This document shows positions 1-5,078 of a DNA stretch of 5,591 nt, piece by piece. Source of the stretch: an uncultured Prevotella sp. (GTDB lineage Bacteria > Bacteroidota > Bacteroidia > Bacteroidales > Bacteroidaceae); NCBI GenBank assembly GCA_945788545.1, contig CALZMK010000123.1, forward strand, positions 1 to 5,591, given 5' to 3'. The number at the start of each line of letters is the position of its first letter. Positions within the stretch are counted from its first letter, which is position 1. The translations under genes were made by a program, and so were the position numbers. A model generated the notes under the pieces. It made no database searches, had not been told where the DNA came from, and was given only the letters and a program-made list of their open reading frames with translations.

Positions 1-24
1 TTTAACAATATTTTCAACACAATC

Positions 25-56
25 TTTGCAAGTTCGAAGAATAATTCCTACCTTTG
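25..56 (+). promoter_or_regulatory. Bacteroidetes-type promoter of the mce-mmdA operon
   Basis: TACCTTTG at 49-56 matches the Bacteroidetes -7 consensus TAnnTTTG exactly. TTTG at 25-28 sits 20 bases upstream, close to the usual spacing for the -33 box. Transcription would start near position 62-66, giving a leader of about 50 bases before the ATG at 114. The rest of 1-113 is AT-rich and shows no gene. No operator or riboswitch fold was recognised. Confidence 0.65.
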
Positions 57-113
57 CAACGTCTAAATAGACCTATATACGCGAGACAGTATTAATGTTA
101 AAAACATAAGTAT

Positions 114-518
114 ATGAAGATTTCTCACATTGAGCATCTGGGCATAGCAGTCCAGAGTATTGAAGAATCACTCCCGTACTTTGAAAATGTACTGGGATTG
201 AAGTGTTATGCAATAGAGGAAGTGGCCGACCAGAAGGTGAAGACCGCATTCCTTAAGTGTGGCGAGGTGAAGTTGGAACTGCTTGAACCGACATCTCCCG
301 AGAGTACTATCCAGAAGTGGCTCGACAAGGGCAACCACGGTGTTCACCACGTGGCTTTCTGTATTGAGGACGGAGTTGCCAATGCATTGGCAGAGTGTGA
401 CGAGAAGGGCGTACGCCTGATTGACAAGGCTCCGCGCAAGGGTGCAGAGAATCTCAACATCGCATTCCTCCACCCGAAGTCAACCGAGGGCATACTCACC
501 GAGCTTTGCGAGCACTGA
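114..518 (+). CDS. mce: Methylmalonyl-CoA epimerase
   Basis: This cytoplasmic enzyme interconverts the (R) and (S) forms of methylmalonyl-CoA. It links the B12-dependent mutase to the decarboxylase or carboxylase in the succinate-propionate route. The 134-residue protein is a complete single-domain member of the glyoxalase/vicinal oxygen chelate superfamily, of normal length. Two beta-alpha-beta-beta-beta modules can be traced: one starts at IEHLGIAV (6-13), the other at GVHHVAF (76-82). Likely metal ligands, by comparison with the Propionibacterium enzyme, are His8, Glu55, His78 or His79, and Glu130 in the closing segment HPKSTEGILTELCE (120-133). The start follows the promoter and an A-rich leader without a clear Shine-Dalgarno, as is usual in Bacteroidetes. 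It leads the operon, with mmdA 63 bases downstream. The fold assignment is firm; the ligand numbering is by analogy. Confidence 0.95.
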   Translation: MKISHIEHLGIAVQSIEESLPYFENVLGLKCYAIEEVADQKVKTAFLKCGEVKLELLEPTSPESTIQKWLDKGNHGVHHVAFCIEDGVANALAECDEKGVRLIDKAPRKGAENLNIAFLHPKSTEGILTELCEH

Positions 519-520
519 GG

Positions 521-543
521 TCATCAAGCTGGAGGCTTGATGA
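521..543 (+). other. Intercistronic hairpin between mce and mmdA
   Basis: TCATCAAGC (521-529) and GCTTGATGA (535-543) are perfect reverse complements, giving a 9-bp stem with a 5-base loop. The left arm begins 3 bases after the mce stop codon. The tract that follows is A-rich, not T-rich, so it does not look like a normal rho-independent terminator for + strand transcription. It may be an mRNA processing or 3'-end stabilising element that sets different levels of mce and mmdA. The hairpin is seen directly; its role is inferred. Confidence 0.55.
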
Positions 544-574
544 AATTAAAAAATTAAAAAATTAAAACATTAAA
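543..574 (+). repeat. Tandem 8-bp AT-rich repeat in the mmdA leader
   Basis: Three perfect copies of AAATTAAA occupy 543-550, 551-558 and 559-566. A fourth, degenerate copy (ACATTAAA) occupies 567-574 and ends 7 bases before the mmdA start codon. The tract would leave the ribosome-binding region unstructured and A-rich, which favours initiation in Bacteroidetes. Copy number could vary by slippage, but that is only a possibility. Confidence 0.6.
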
Positions 575-581
575 GAATAAA

Positions 582-2147
582 ATGAGCAAACAATTAGAAA
601 AAATCAAGCAGCTTATCGAGAAGCGCGAGACTGCGCGTATCGGTGGCGGCGAAAAGGCTATCGAGAAGCAGCATGCTCGTGGCAAATACACAGCACGTGA
701 GCGTATTAATATGCTTCTGGACGAAGGCAGCTTCGAGGAATATGACATGTTCAAACTCCACCGTTGCACCAACTTCGGTATGGAGAAGAAGCAGTATCTC
801 GGCGACGGAGTCGTTACCGGTTCGGGTACTATCGACGGTCGCCTGGTATTTATCTTCGCCCAGGATTTTACAGTGAACGGTGGTTCTCTCTCTGAGACTA
901 TGGCTCAGAAGATTTGCAAGGTAATGGATATGGCTATGAAGATGGGTGCTCCTGTCATCGGTATCAATGACTCTGGTGGTGCACGTATCCAGGAAGGTAT
1001 CAACGCTCTCGCCGGTTATGGTGAGATTTTCGAGCGCAACATCCTTGCATCTGGTGTGATACCACAGATTAGTGGTATCTTTGGTCCATGTGCAGGTGGT
1101 GCAGTTTATTCTCCTGCCCTTACCGACTTCACACTGATGATGGAGAACACATCATACATGTTCCTTACCGGTCCGAAGGTTGTAAAGTCAGTGACAGGCG
1201 AGGACATCGACCAGGAGCATCTTGGTGGTGCCAGTGTGCATGCTTCAAAGAGCGGTGTAACTCACTTCACAGCTAAGACTGAGGAGGAAGGATTGCAGAT
1301 GATTAAGACTCTGCTCTCATATATTCCTTCTAATAATATGGAAACAGCTCCACGCAAGAAGTGCGAGGATCCTATCGACCGTCTTGAGGATGCACTCAAC
1401 GAGATTATCCCCGATAATGGTAACGAGGCTTACGATATGTATAAGGTGATTGCTGGTATTGTAGATGACGGTGAGTTCTTCGAGATCCAGCCTAAGTTTG
1501 CCCGCAACATTATCATCGGCTTTGCCCGCTTTAATGGTCAGAGCGTTGGTATCGTAGCCAACCAACCTTCAGTATATGCAGGTGTGCTCGACGTTAACGC
1601 CAGCCGCAAGGGTGCTCGCTTTGTGCGTTTCTGCGACGCTTTCAACATTCCAATTGTCAGCCTCGTTGACGTTCCAGGATTCCTTCCCGGAACAGGTCAG
1701 GAGTACAATGCAGTCATTCTCCACGGAGCACAGTTGCTCTATGCTTACGGAGAGGCTACAGTGCCAAAGATCACTATCACATTGCGCAAGAGCTATGGCG
1801 GTAGCCACATCGTTATGGGTTGCAAGCAGTTGCGTGCCGACCTTAACTATGCATGGCCATCTTCAGAGATTGCCGTTATGGGTGCTTCGGGTGCAGTGGC
1901 AGTGCTCTGTGCCAAGGAAGCTAAGGCCAAGAAGGAAGCAGGAGAGGACGTACAGGCATTCCTCGCCGAGAAGGAGGAGGAGTACAACGACTTGTTCGCA
2001 ACTCCTTATCAGGCAGCGAAGTATGGATATATCGACGATGTGATCGAGCCTCGCAACACCCGCTTCCGCATATGCCGTGGTTTGGCTCAGCTCGCCACCA
2101 AGCGCGAGTCGCTGCCTGCCAAGAAGCATGGTAACATACCAATGTAA
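582..2147 (+). CDS. mmdA: Carboxyltransferase (alpha) subunit of methylmalonyl-CoA decarboxylase / propionyl-CoA carboxylase beta chain
   Basis: This subunit moves the carboxyl group between methylmalonyl-CoA and the biotin of the carrier protein, leaving propionyl-CoA. The 521 residues are full length for the family and show two crotonase-like carboxyltransferase halves. In the N-terminal half are SGGARIQEG (131-139) and GPCAGGAVYSPA (168-179), the glycine-rich loops that bind CoA and form an oxyanion hole. In the C-terminal half are VPGFLPGTGQE (364-374), which belongs to the biotin-side pocket, and YGGSHIVMG (405-413). The KKHGNIPM tail is typical of the group. The start is supported by the usual helical N-terminus (MSKQLEKIKQLIEKRETAR). 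Sequence alone does not separate decarboxylase from carboxylase use. The neighbouring epimerase and stand-alone carrier favour an MmdA role, but no MmdB pump subunit is present here. Confidence 0.93.
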   Translation: MSKQLEKIKQLIEKRETARIGGGEKAIEKQHARGKYTARERINMLLDEGSFEEYDMFKLHRCTNFGMEKKQYLGDGVVTGSGTIDGRLVFIFAQDFTVNGGSLSETMAQKICKVMDMAMKMGAPVIGINDSGGARIQEGINALAGYGEIFERNILASGVIPQISGIFGPCAGGAVYSPALTDFTLMMENTSYMFLTGPKVVKSVTGEDIDQEHLGGASVHASKSGVTHFTAKTEEEGLQMIKTLLSYIPSNNMETAPRKKCEDPIDRLEDALNEIIPDNGNEAYDMYKVIAGIVDDGEFFEIQPKFARNIIIGFARFNGQSVGIVANQPSVYAGVLDVNASRKGARFVRFCDAFNIPIVSLVDVPGFLPGTGQEYNAVILHGAQLLYAYGEATVPKITITLRKSYGGSHIVMGCKQLRADLNYAWPSSEIAVMGASGAVAVLCAKEAKAKKEAGEDVQAFLAEKEEEYNDLFATPYQAAKYGYIDDVIEPRNTRFRICRGLAQLATKRESLPAKKHGNIPM

Positions 2148-2152
2148 TTATT

Positions 2153-2320
2153 ATGAAAGAAGACAAAAACGTGTATGCAGCCATTGCGCTTGCCTTGCAT
2201 GAATTTATGGGCAATAATGTGCACGATAAGATAACTGGTGTCATCACCATCAACGAGCGCAATACGCAATGGAATGGTTATGCCTTGAGCATGACCCCGC
2301 TGCCATCAAAAAATTTATAA
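2153..2320 (+). CDS. Small 55-residue protein between mmdA and the biotin carrier gene
   Basis: This short ORF starts 5 bases after the mmdA stop and ends 1 base before the carrier start codon, so it is almost certainly cotranscribed and probably translationally coupled. The protein begins MKEDKNVYAAIALALHEF and ends SMTPLPSKNL. Residues 6-19 look like one amphipathic alpha helix (VYAAIALALHEFMG). A short beta-like stretch follows (ITGVITI, starting near residue 27), then a polar segment with a single Trp at 40. It has no signal peptide and no transmembrane segment, so it is not an ordinary OadG-type gamma subunit, which would carry an N-terminal membrane helix. I do not recognise a named family. 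By position it may be a small assembly or epsilon/delta-like subunit of the carboxylase complex; that is inference. Tight packing and codon-like composition support a real gene. Confidence 0.75.
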   Translation: MKEDKNVYAAIALALHEFMGNNVHDKITGVITINERNTQWNGYALSMTPLPSKNL

Positions 2321-2321
2321 G

Positions 2322-2750
2322 ATGAAAGAGTACAAATATACCATCGATGGCAAGGAGTATAAGGTAGCCATCGGCGACATCGTGGAGAATGTGGCTGACG
2401 TCACAGTTAACGGTGAGCAGTATAAGGTGGAGATGGAACCTGAGAAGGAACCAGAGAAACCGAAACCTGTAGTAAGACCCGTAGCTCCCGCCGCAGCTCC
2501 TGCTTCGTCTGGTGCTACAGCATCTAAGGCAAATGCCCAGAATGCCGTTAAGGCTCCGCTTCCAGGTGTTATCACTGAGATCAAGGTAGCTGAAGGCGAT
2601 ACTGTTGCCGAAGGCGATACTGTTGTCGTTCTTGAGGCAATGAAGATGGCTAATAACTTGGATGCCGAGAAGGGCGGAAAGGTGACAGCTATCCTCGTAC
2701 AGCCTGGACAGACTGTTATGGAAGGCGACCCACTTGTGGTCATCGAATAA
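2322..2750 (+). CDS. mmdC: Biotin carboxyl carrier protein of the methylmalonyl-CoA decarboxylase/carboxylase complex
   Basis: This protein carries the carboxyl group on a biotinylated lysine between the carboxyltransferase and a second active site. The 142 residues divide into three parts. An N-terminal segment (about 1-40) has repeated KEYKV/EQYKV strands and is common in GcdC/MmdC-like carriers. A flexible linker (about 41-75) is rich in Pro, Ala, Glu and Lys. A C-terminal biotinyl domain (about 76-142) holds the EAMKM motif at 105-109, so the biotinyl lysine is Lys108. After the motif comes ANNL, where many homologues have ENNI or ENEI; this is a mild variation. No biotin carboxylase or carboxyltransferase domain is fused to it. 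It is the last gene of the operon, 1 base after the small ORF and followed at once by a terminator. A gcdC or accB-like name would be equally acceptable. Confidence 0.92.
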   Translation: MKEYKYTIDGKEYKVAIGDIVENVADVTVNGEQYKVEMEPEKEPEKPKPVVRPVAPAAAPASSGATASKANAQNAVKAPLPGVITEIKVAEGDTVAEGDTVVVLEAMKMANNLDAEKGGKVTAILVQPGQTVMEGDPLVVIE

Positions 2751-2754
2751 AAAC

Positions 2755-2791
2755 AATAAATCCCGGGACACACGATGTCTCGGGATTTATT
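2755..2791. terminator. Bidirectional rho-independent terminator between mmdC and panD
   Basis: A 16-bp stem pairs 2755-2770 with 2776-2791 around the 5-base loop CACGA. It contains one G-T wobble and a GC-rich core (TCCCGGGACA against TGTCTCGGGA). The flanks are T-rich on the right for + strand transcripts, and A-rich on the left, which reads as a T-tract for - strand transcripts. It lies between two convergent genes, 4 bases after the carrier stop and 17 bases beyond the panD stop, so it can serve both operons. Confidence 0.88.
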
Positions 2792-2808
2792 TTGTAGTAT
2801 GAGGGATA

Positions 2809-3156
2809 TTACTTCACAATCTTGTTATTCTCGGGGAATACTACGCGAGGCTGGAATGTCTTTGCTTCCTCAAAATCCATGAGTGCATAGGCGATGATGA
2901 TACATACGTCGCCCACTTGTACCTTGCGTGCAGCGGCGCCATTGAGACATACACATCCGCTGCCTCGTTCACCCTTGATGATATAGGTCTCAAACCTCTC
3001 TCCATTGTTGTTATCAACAATCTGTACTTTCTGACCGGGTATCATGTCAGCAGCGTCGAGCAAGTCCTCGTCAATGGTGATACTGCCCATATAGTTGAGG
3101 TTGGCCTCTGTGACTGTCACACAGTGCAGTTTTGACTTTAATACTTCTATCAACAT
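2809..3156 (-). CDS. panD: Aspartate 1-decarboxylase, pyruvoyl-dependent
   Basis: This enzyme converts L-aspartate to beta-alanine and CO2 for pantothenate and CoA synthesis in the cytoplasm. The 115-residue proenzyme is slightly shorter than the E. coli protein (126). The self-cleavage site is plain: YMGS with Gly24-Ser25, where Ser25 becomes the pyruvoyl group of the alpha chain. Other expected residues are at their usual positions: Lys9, His11, Arg54, Thr57, Tyr58 and Asn72 (in LNGAAAR). It is read after panC, with 11 bases between the genes and an A-rich stretch with GAG before the ATG. It is probably cotranscribed with panC and ends at the shared terminator. No PanZ-type maturation factor is visible in the window. 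Confidence 0.96.
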   Translation of the reverse strand: MLIEVLKSKLHCVTVTEANLNYMGSITIDEDLLDAADMIPGQKVQIVDNNNGERFETYIIKGERGSGCVCLNGAAARKVQVGDVCIIIAYALMDFEEAKTFQPRVVFPENNKIVK

Positions 3157-3167
3157 AATTTTTTCTC

Positions 3168-4019
3168 TTATCCCTTGTATTTAATATGGTCAATAAGTCT
3201 GATGGGAGTCTTACCGCAATATACCGTAATACAACCAACAATATAGTCAGAGTCTTCCCATTGATTTACATCTTGCAATGTGTCACCGTTGACAATTGAG
3301 AAATATTCAACATCAAGTCCGTCGATAGCATTGATGTCGGCGACAACCTTGTCGTGAGTGTCCTTAAGTGAATGAGACTTTGCATATTTCACACTTTCGC
3401 TTAACGCCTTGTAGATATTGGGAGCTATAGCCCTCTCATCGGGGGAAAGCAATGTGTTGCGGCTCGAACGGGCGAGACCATCGGAATCCCTAATAATAGG
3501 ACATTCAACAATAGTGACATTAATTCCCAGATGCTTTACCATTGCCTTTATAACTGCTATCTGCTGCCAGTCTTTTTCGCCGAAATATGCCTTACCGGGG
3601 CGGACGATATAGAACAGACGACTGACCACTTGGCACACTCCGTTGAAATGCCCAGGACGATGAGCCCCCTCCATAACAGTAGATACGGGGGGATATTCAA
3701 ATTGCCGGTTGTCGGGAGTGGGGTACATCTCCTCAACAGTCGGGGCAAGGACATAGTCGGCTCCACACTCATCCAACAAACGACAGTCGGCATCTAATGT
3801 GCGGGGGTAATTCTTTAGGTCATTCTTGTCGTTGAATTGAGTGGGATTGACAAACACAGATACAACGGTGATGTCATTGTCGGCCACACTGCGTCTAACC
3901 AATGAGGCGTGACCTTCGTGAAGCGCTCCCATTGTGGGTACGAGACCAATGGTCTTTCCTTCTTTACGAGCATCGAATAATGCGTTTTGAAGTTCTGCAA
4001 TCTTGCTAAATACTTTCAT
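3168..4019 (-). CDS. panC: Pantothenate synthetase (pantoate--beta-alanine ligase)
   Basis: This enzyme joins pantoate and beta-alanine with ATP, through a pantoyl-adenylate intermediate, to give pantothenate. The 283 residues from the ATG at 4019 equal the usual family length. Visible motifs in order are [10 protein letters not shown] (28-37, with the HxGH nucleotide-binding signature at 34-37), FVNPTQF (56-62), RPGHFNGV (121-128), FGEKDWQQ (146-153) and DGLARSSRN (180-188), the KMSKS-like loop. The reading frame stays open for 39 codons further upstream, but that stretch is hydrophobic and unlike the family, and it lies in the promoter region, so the start at 4019 is preferred. The partner panD follows at once. 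The pantoate-making genes panB and panE are not in the window. Confidence 0.96.
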   Translation of the reverse strand: MKVFSKIAELQNALFDARKEGKTIGLVPTMGALHEGHASLVRRSVADNDITVVSVFVNPTQFNDKNDLKNYPRTLDADCRLLDECGADYVLAPTVEEMYPTPDNRQFEYPPVSTVMEGAHRPGHFNGVCQVVSRLFYIVRPGKAYFGEKDWQQIAVIKAMVKHLGINVTIVECPIIRDSDGLARSSRNTLLSPDERAIAPNIYKALSESVKYAKSHSLKDTHDKVVADINAIDGLDVEYFSIVNGDTLQDVNQWEDSDYIVGCITVYCGKTPIRLIDHIKYKG

Positions 4020-4093
4020 CTTTATTACATGTATTATAGCCTTAATGGCTGAAATCGGGTGCAAAATAACACAATTTTTGTCAAATATGGAAG

Positions 4094-4115
4094 AAATATA
4101 CCAAAAATATACCAA
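4094..4115. repeat. Perfect tandem 11-bp repeat in the panC / GT5-like divergent region
   Basis: AAATATACCAA occurs twice in direct succession, at 4094-4104 and 4105-4115. The spacing is about one helical turn, so both copies show the same DNA face. The repeat covers the proposed panC -7 box and could be an operator. The repeat is directly visible; a regulatory role is inferred, and AT-rich chance similarity is possible. Confidence 0.5.
4102..4109 (-). promoter_or_regulatory. Possible -7 box of the panC-panD promoter
   Basis: Read on the minus strand this is TATTTTTG, an exact fit to TAnnTTTG. It lies about 83 bases upstream of the panC start. The nearest TTTG that could serve as a -33 box (minus strand of 4134-4137) is 24 bases away, longer than the usual 19-21, so support is moderate. 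The box overlaps the tandem 11-bp repeat at 4094-4115. Confidence 0.4.
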
Positions 4116-4174
4116 ATAAAAGTTTATTTTTAGCAAAAATCAAAAGAAAATGCCGTTTTTTGGAAAAAAAATCG

Positions 4175-4182
4175 TATCTTTG
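4175..4182 (+). promoter_or_regulatory. -7 box of the GT5-like gene promoter
   Basis: TATCTTTG matches TAnnTTTG exactly and is followed by CAG, the common Bacteroides-Prevotella form. No good TTTG lies 19-21 bases upstream; the closest, at 4159-4162, is only 12 bases away. Transcription would begin at about 4188-4192, leaving a very short leader before the ATG at 4203. This argues against the in-frame ATG at 4185. Confidence 0.6.
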
Positions 4183-4202
4183 CAGTGTCAAATCATATAT
4201 TT

Positions 4203-5012
4203 ATGGCAAAGAAAATATTATTCATCAACCAGGAGATTTCTCCATATGTCTCCGAAAGCGAAATGTCCGCAATGGGAAAAAATCTCCCGCAGTTACTGCA
4301 GGAGAAGGGTTCTGATATTCGTACCTTCATGCCCAAGTGGGGTAATATCAACGAGCGACGTGGACAGTTGCACGAAGTGATTCGCCTTTCTGGAATGAAT
4401 CTTATCATCAATGAGACAGACCATCCATTGATTATCAAGGTTGCATCAATTCCGCAAACAAGAATCCAAGTCTATTTCATCGATAACGATGACTACTTTA
4501 CTAAACGTCTGATGGGCAAGGATGATAATGGGGCTGATTATGAAGACAACGGAGAGAGAGCTATCTTCTTCGCGCGTGGTGTTTTGGAAACGGTGAAAAA
4601 GTTGCGCTGGATTCCTGATGTTATTCATTGTCAGGGATGGATGAGTGCAATAGTACCTCTGTATATCAAGACAGCATATAGAGATGAACCTTCATTCTCT
4701 AATGTCAAGGTTGTTACATCATTGTTCAATAAGGACATTGACGGTGATTTCGGTACAAATCTGCGCCATTTTATTGAGTTCCGCGATGCTAATGCAGAGG
4801 TACTCTCGGTTTATCCCGAACAGCTCGACTTTAATTCCCTTTCAAAAATAGCTATCGATTATTCTGATGGGATTATTGAAGCAGGGTCGGCAGTGGATCC
4901 GTCGCTTGTGGAATATGCAGAAGGTAAGGGCATACCAGTATTAAGGTATCCTGGCGAAGACTATAAGGCAGCATACAAGGACTTTTTTGATGGCATCTGT
5001 GGGGAAGAGTGA
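4203..5012 (+). CDS. Short glycogen/starch synthase-like (GT5 N-terminal domain) protein
   Basis: The 269-residue protein resembles only the N-terminal Rossmann domain of GT5 glycogen synthases, which are usually about 480 residues. Matching landmarks are KKILFINQEISPYV (3-16), the DNGERAIFFARGVLETVK segment (115-132), DVIHCQGWMSAIVPLYIKT (139-157), where GT5 enzymes have a HDWH-type motif, and SKIAIDYSDGIIEAGSAV (214-231). The ADP-glucose-binding KxGG motif expected soon after the first strand is absent; SESEMSAMGKNLP (17-29) stands in its place. The whole C-terminal catalytic domain is also missing. No remnant of it follows before the next gene, so this is a stable short form, not a recent frameshift. 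It is likely non-catalytic or of altered function. The start at 4203 gives the family-like N-terminus and fits the promoter. It is divergent from panC and 66 bases upstream of a lipoprotein gene. Confidence 0.8.
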   Translation: MAKKILFINQEISPYVSESEMSAMGKNLPQLLQEKGSDIRTFMPKWGNINERRGQLHEVIRLSGMNLIINETDHPLIIKVASIPQTRIQVYFIDNDDYFTKRLMGKDDNGADYEDNGERAIFFARGVLETVKKLRWIPDVIHCQGWMSAIVPLYIKTAYRDEPSFSNVKVVTSLFNKDIDGDFGTNLRHFIEFRDANAEVLSVYPEQLDFNSLSKIAIDYSDGIIEAGSAVDPSLVEYAEGKGIPVLRYPGEDYKAAYKDFFDGICGEE

Positions 5013-5022
5013 TGACAAATTA

Positions 5023-5064
5023 AGAATTTAGAGTTAAGAATTAAGAGACAAGAATTAATAATTA
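5023..5064 (+). repeat. Threefold imperfect 14-bp repeat in the spacer before the lipoprotein gene
   Basis: Units begin AGAATT at 5023, 5037 and 5051, exactly 14 bases apart: AGAATTTAGAGTTA, AGAATTAAGAGACA and AGAATTAATAATTA. They fill most of the 66-bp gap between the GT5-like stop and the next ATG. No TAnnTTTG box or terminator hairpin was seen in the gap, so readthrough from the GT5-like gene is likely. Such TTAAGAATT spacers are, as far as I recall, common in Prevotella-like genomes. Confidence 0.5.
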
Positions 5065-5078
5065 ATACCTCTAATTAG

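Noticed and set aside
540..557. Tiny leader peptide starting at the ATG in the right arm of the hairpin
   Set aside because: It would be only five codons (MKLKN) in an A/T repeat with no regulatory logic; chance is the simpler explanation.
1576..2043. 155-codon + strand frame inside mmdA
   Set aside because: It is an out-of-frame shadow of a highly conserved coding sequence, and its translation resembles no protein family.
2250..2773. Long open frames on the minus strand opposite the biotin carrier gene
   Set aside because: They mirror a clear carrier gene; their low-complexity Ser/Ala/Arg-rich content comes from the opposite Pro/Ala linker and they have no promoter.
4020..4136. Upstream extension of panC adding 39 residues
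   Set aside because: The extra residues are unlike PanC N-termini, the stretch is AT-rich and contains the promoter elements, and the start at 4019 gives the standard 283-residue enzyme.
4185..4202. Earlier in-frame ATG for the GT5-like gene
   Set aside because: It lies only 2 bases beyond the -7 box, so it would fall before the likely transcription start; MAKKILFINQ at 4203 is the family-like N-terminus.
4203..5012. Frameshifted pseudogene of a full-length glycogen synthase
   Set aside because: No C-terminal GT5 sequence follows in any frame before the lipoprotein gene, and the frame is clean, so an intact short gene is the better reading.
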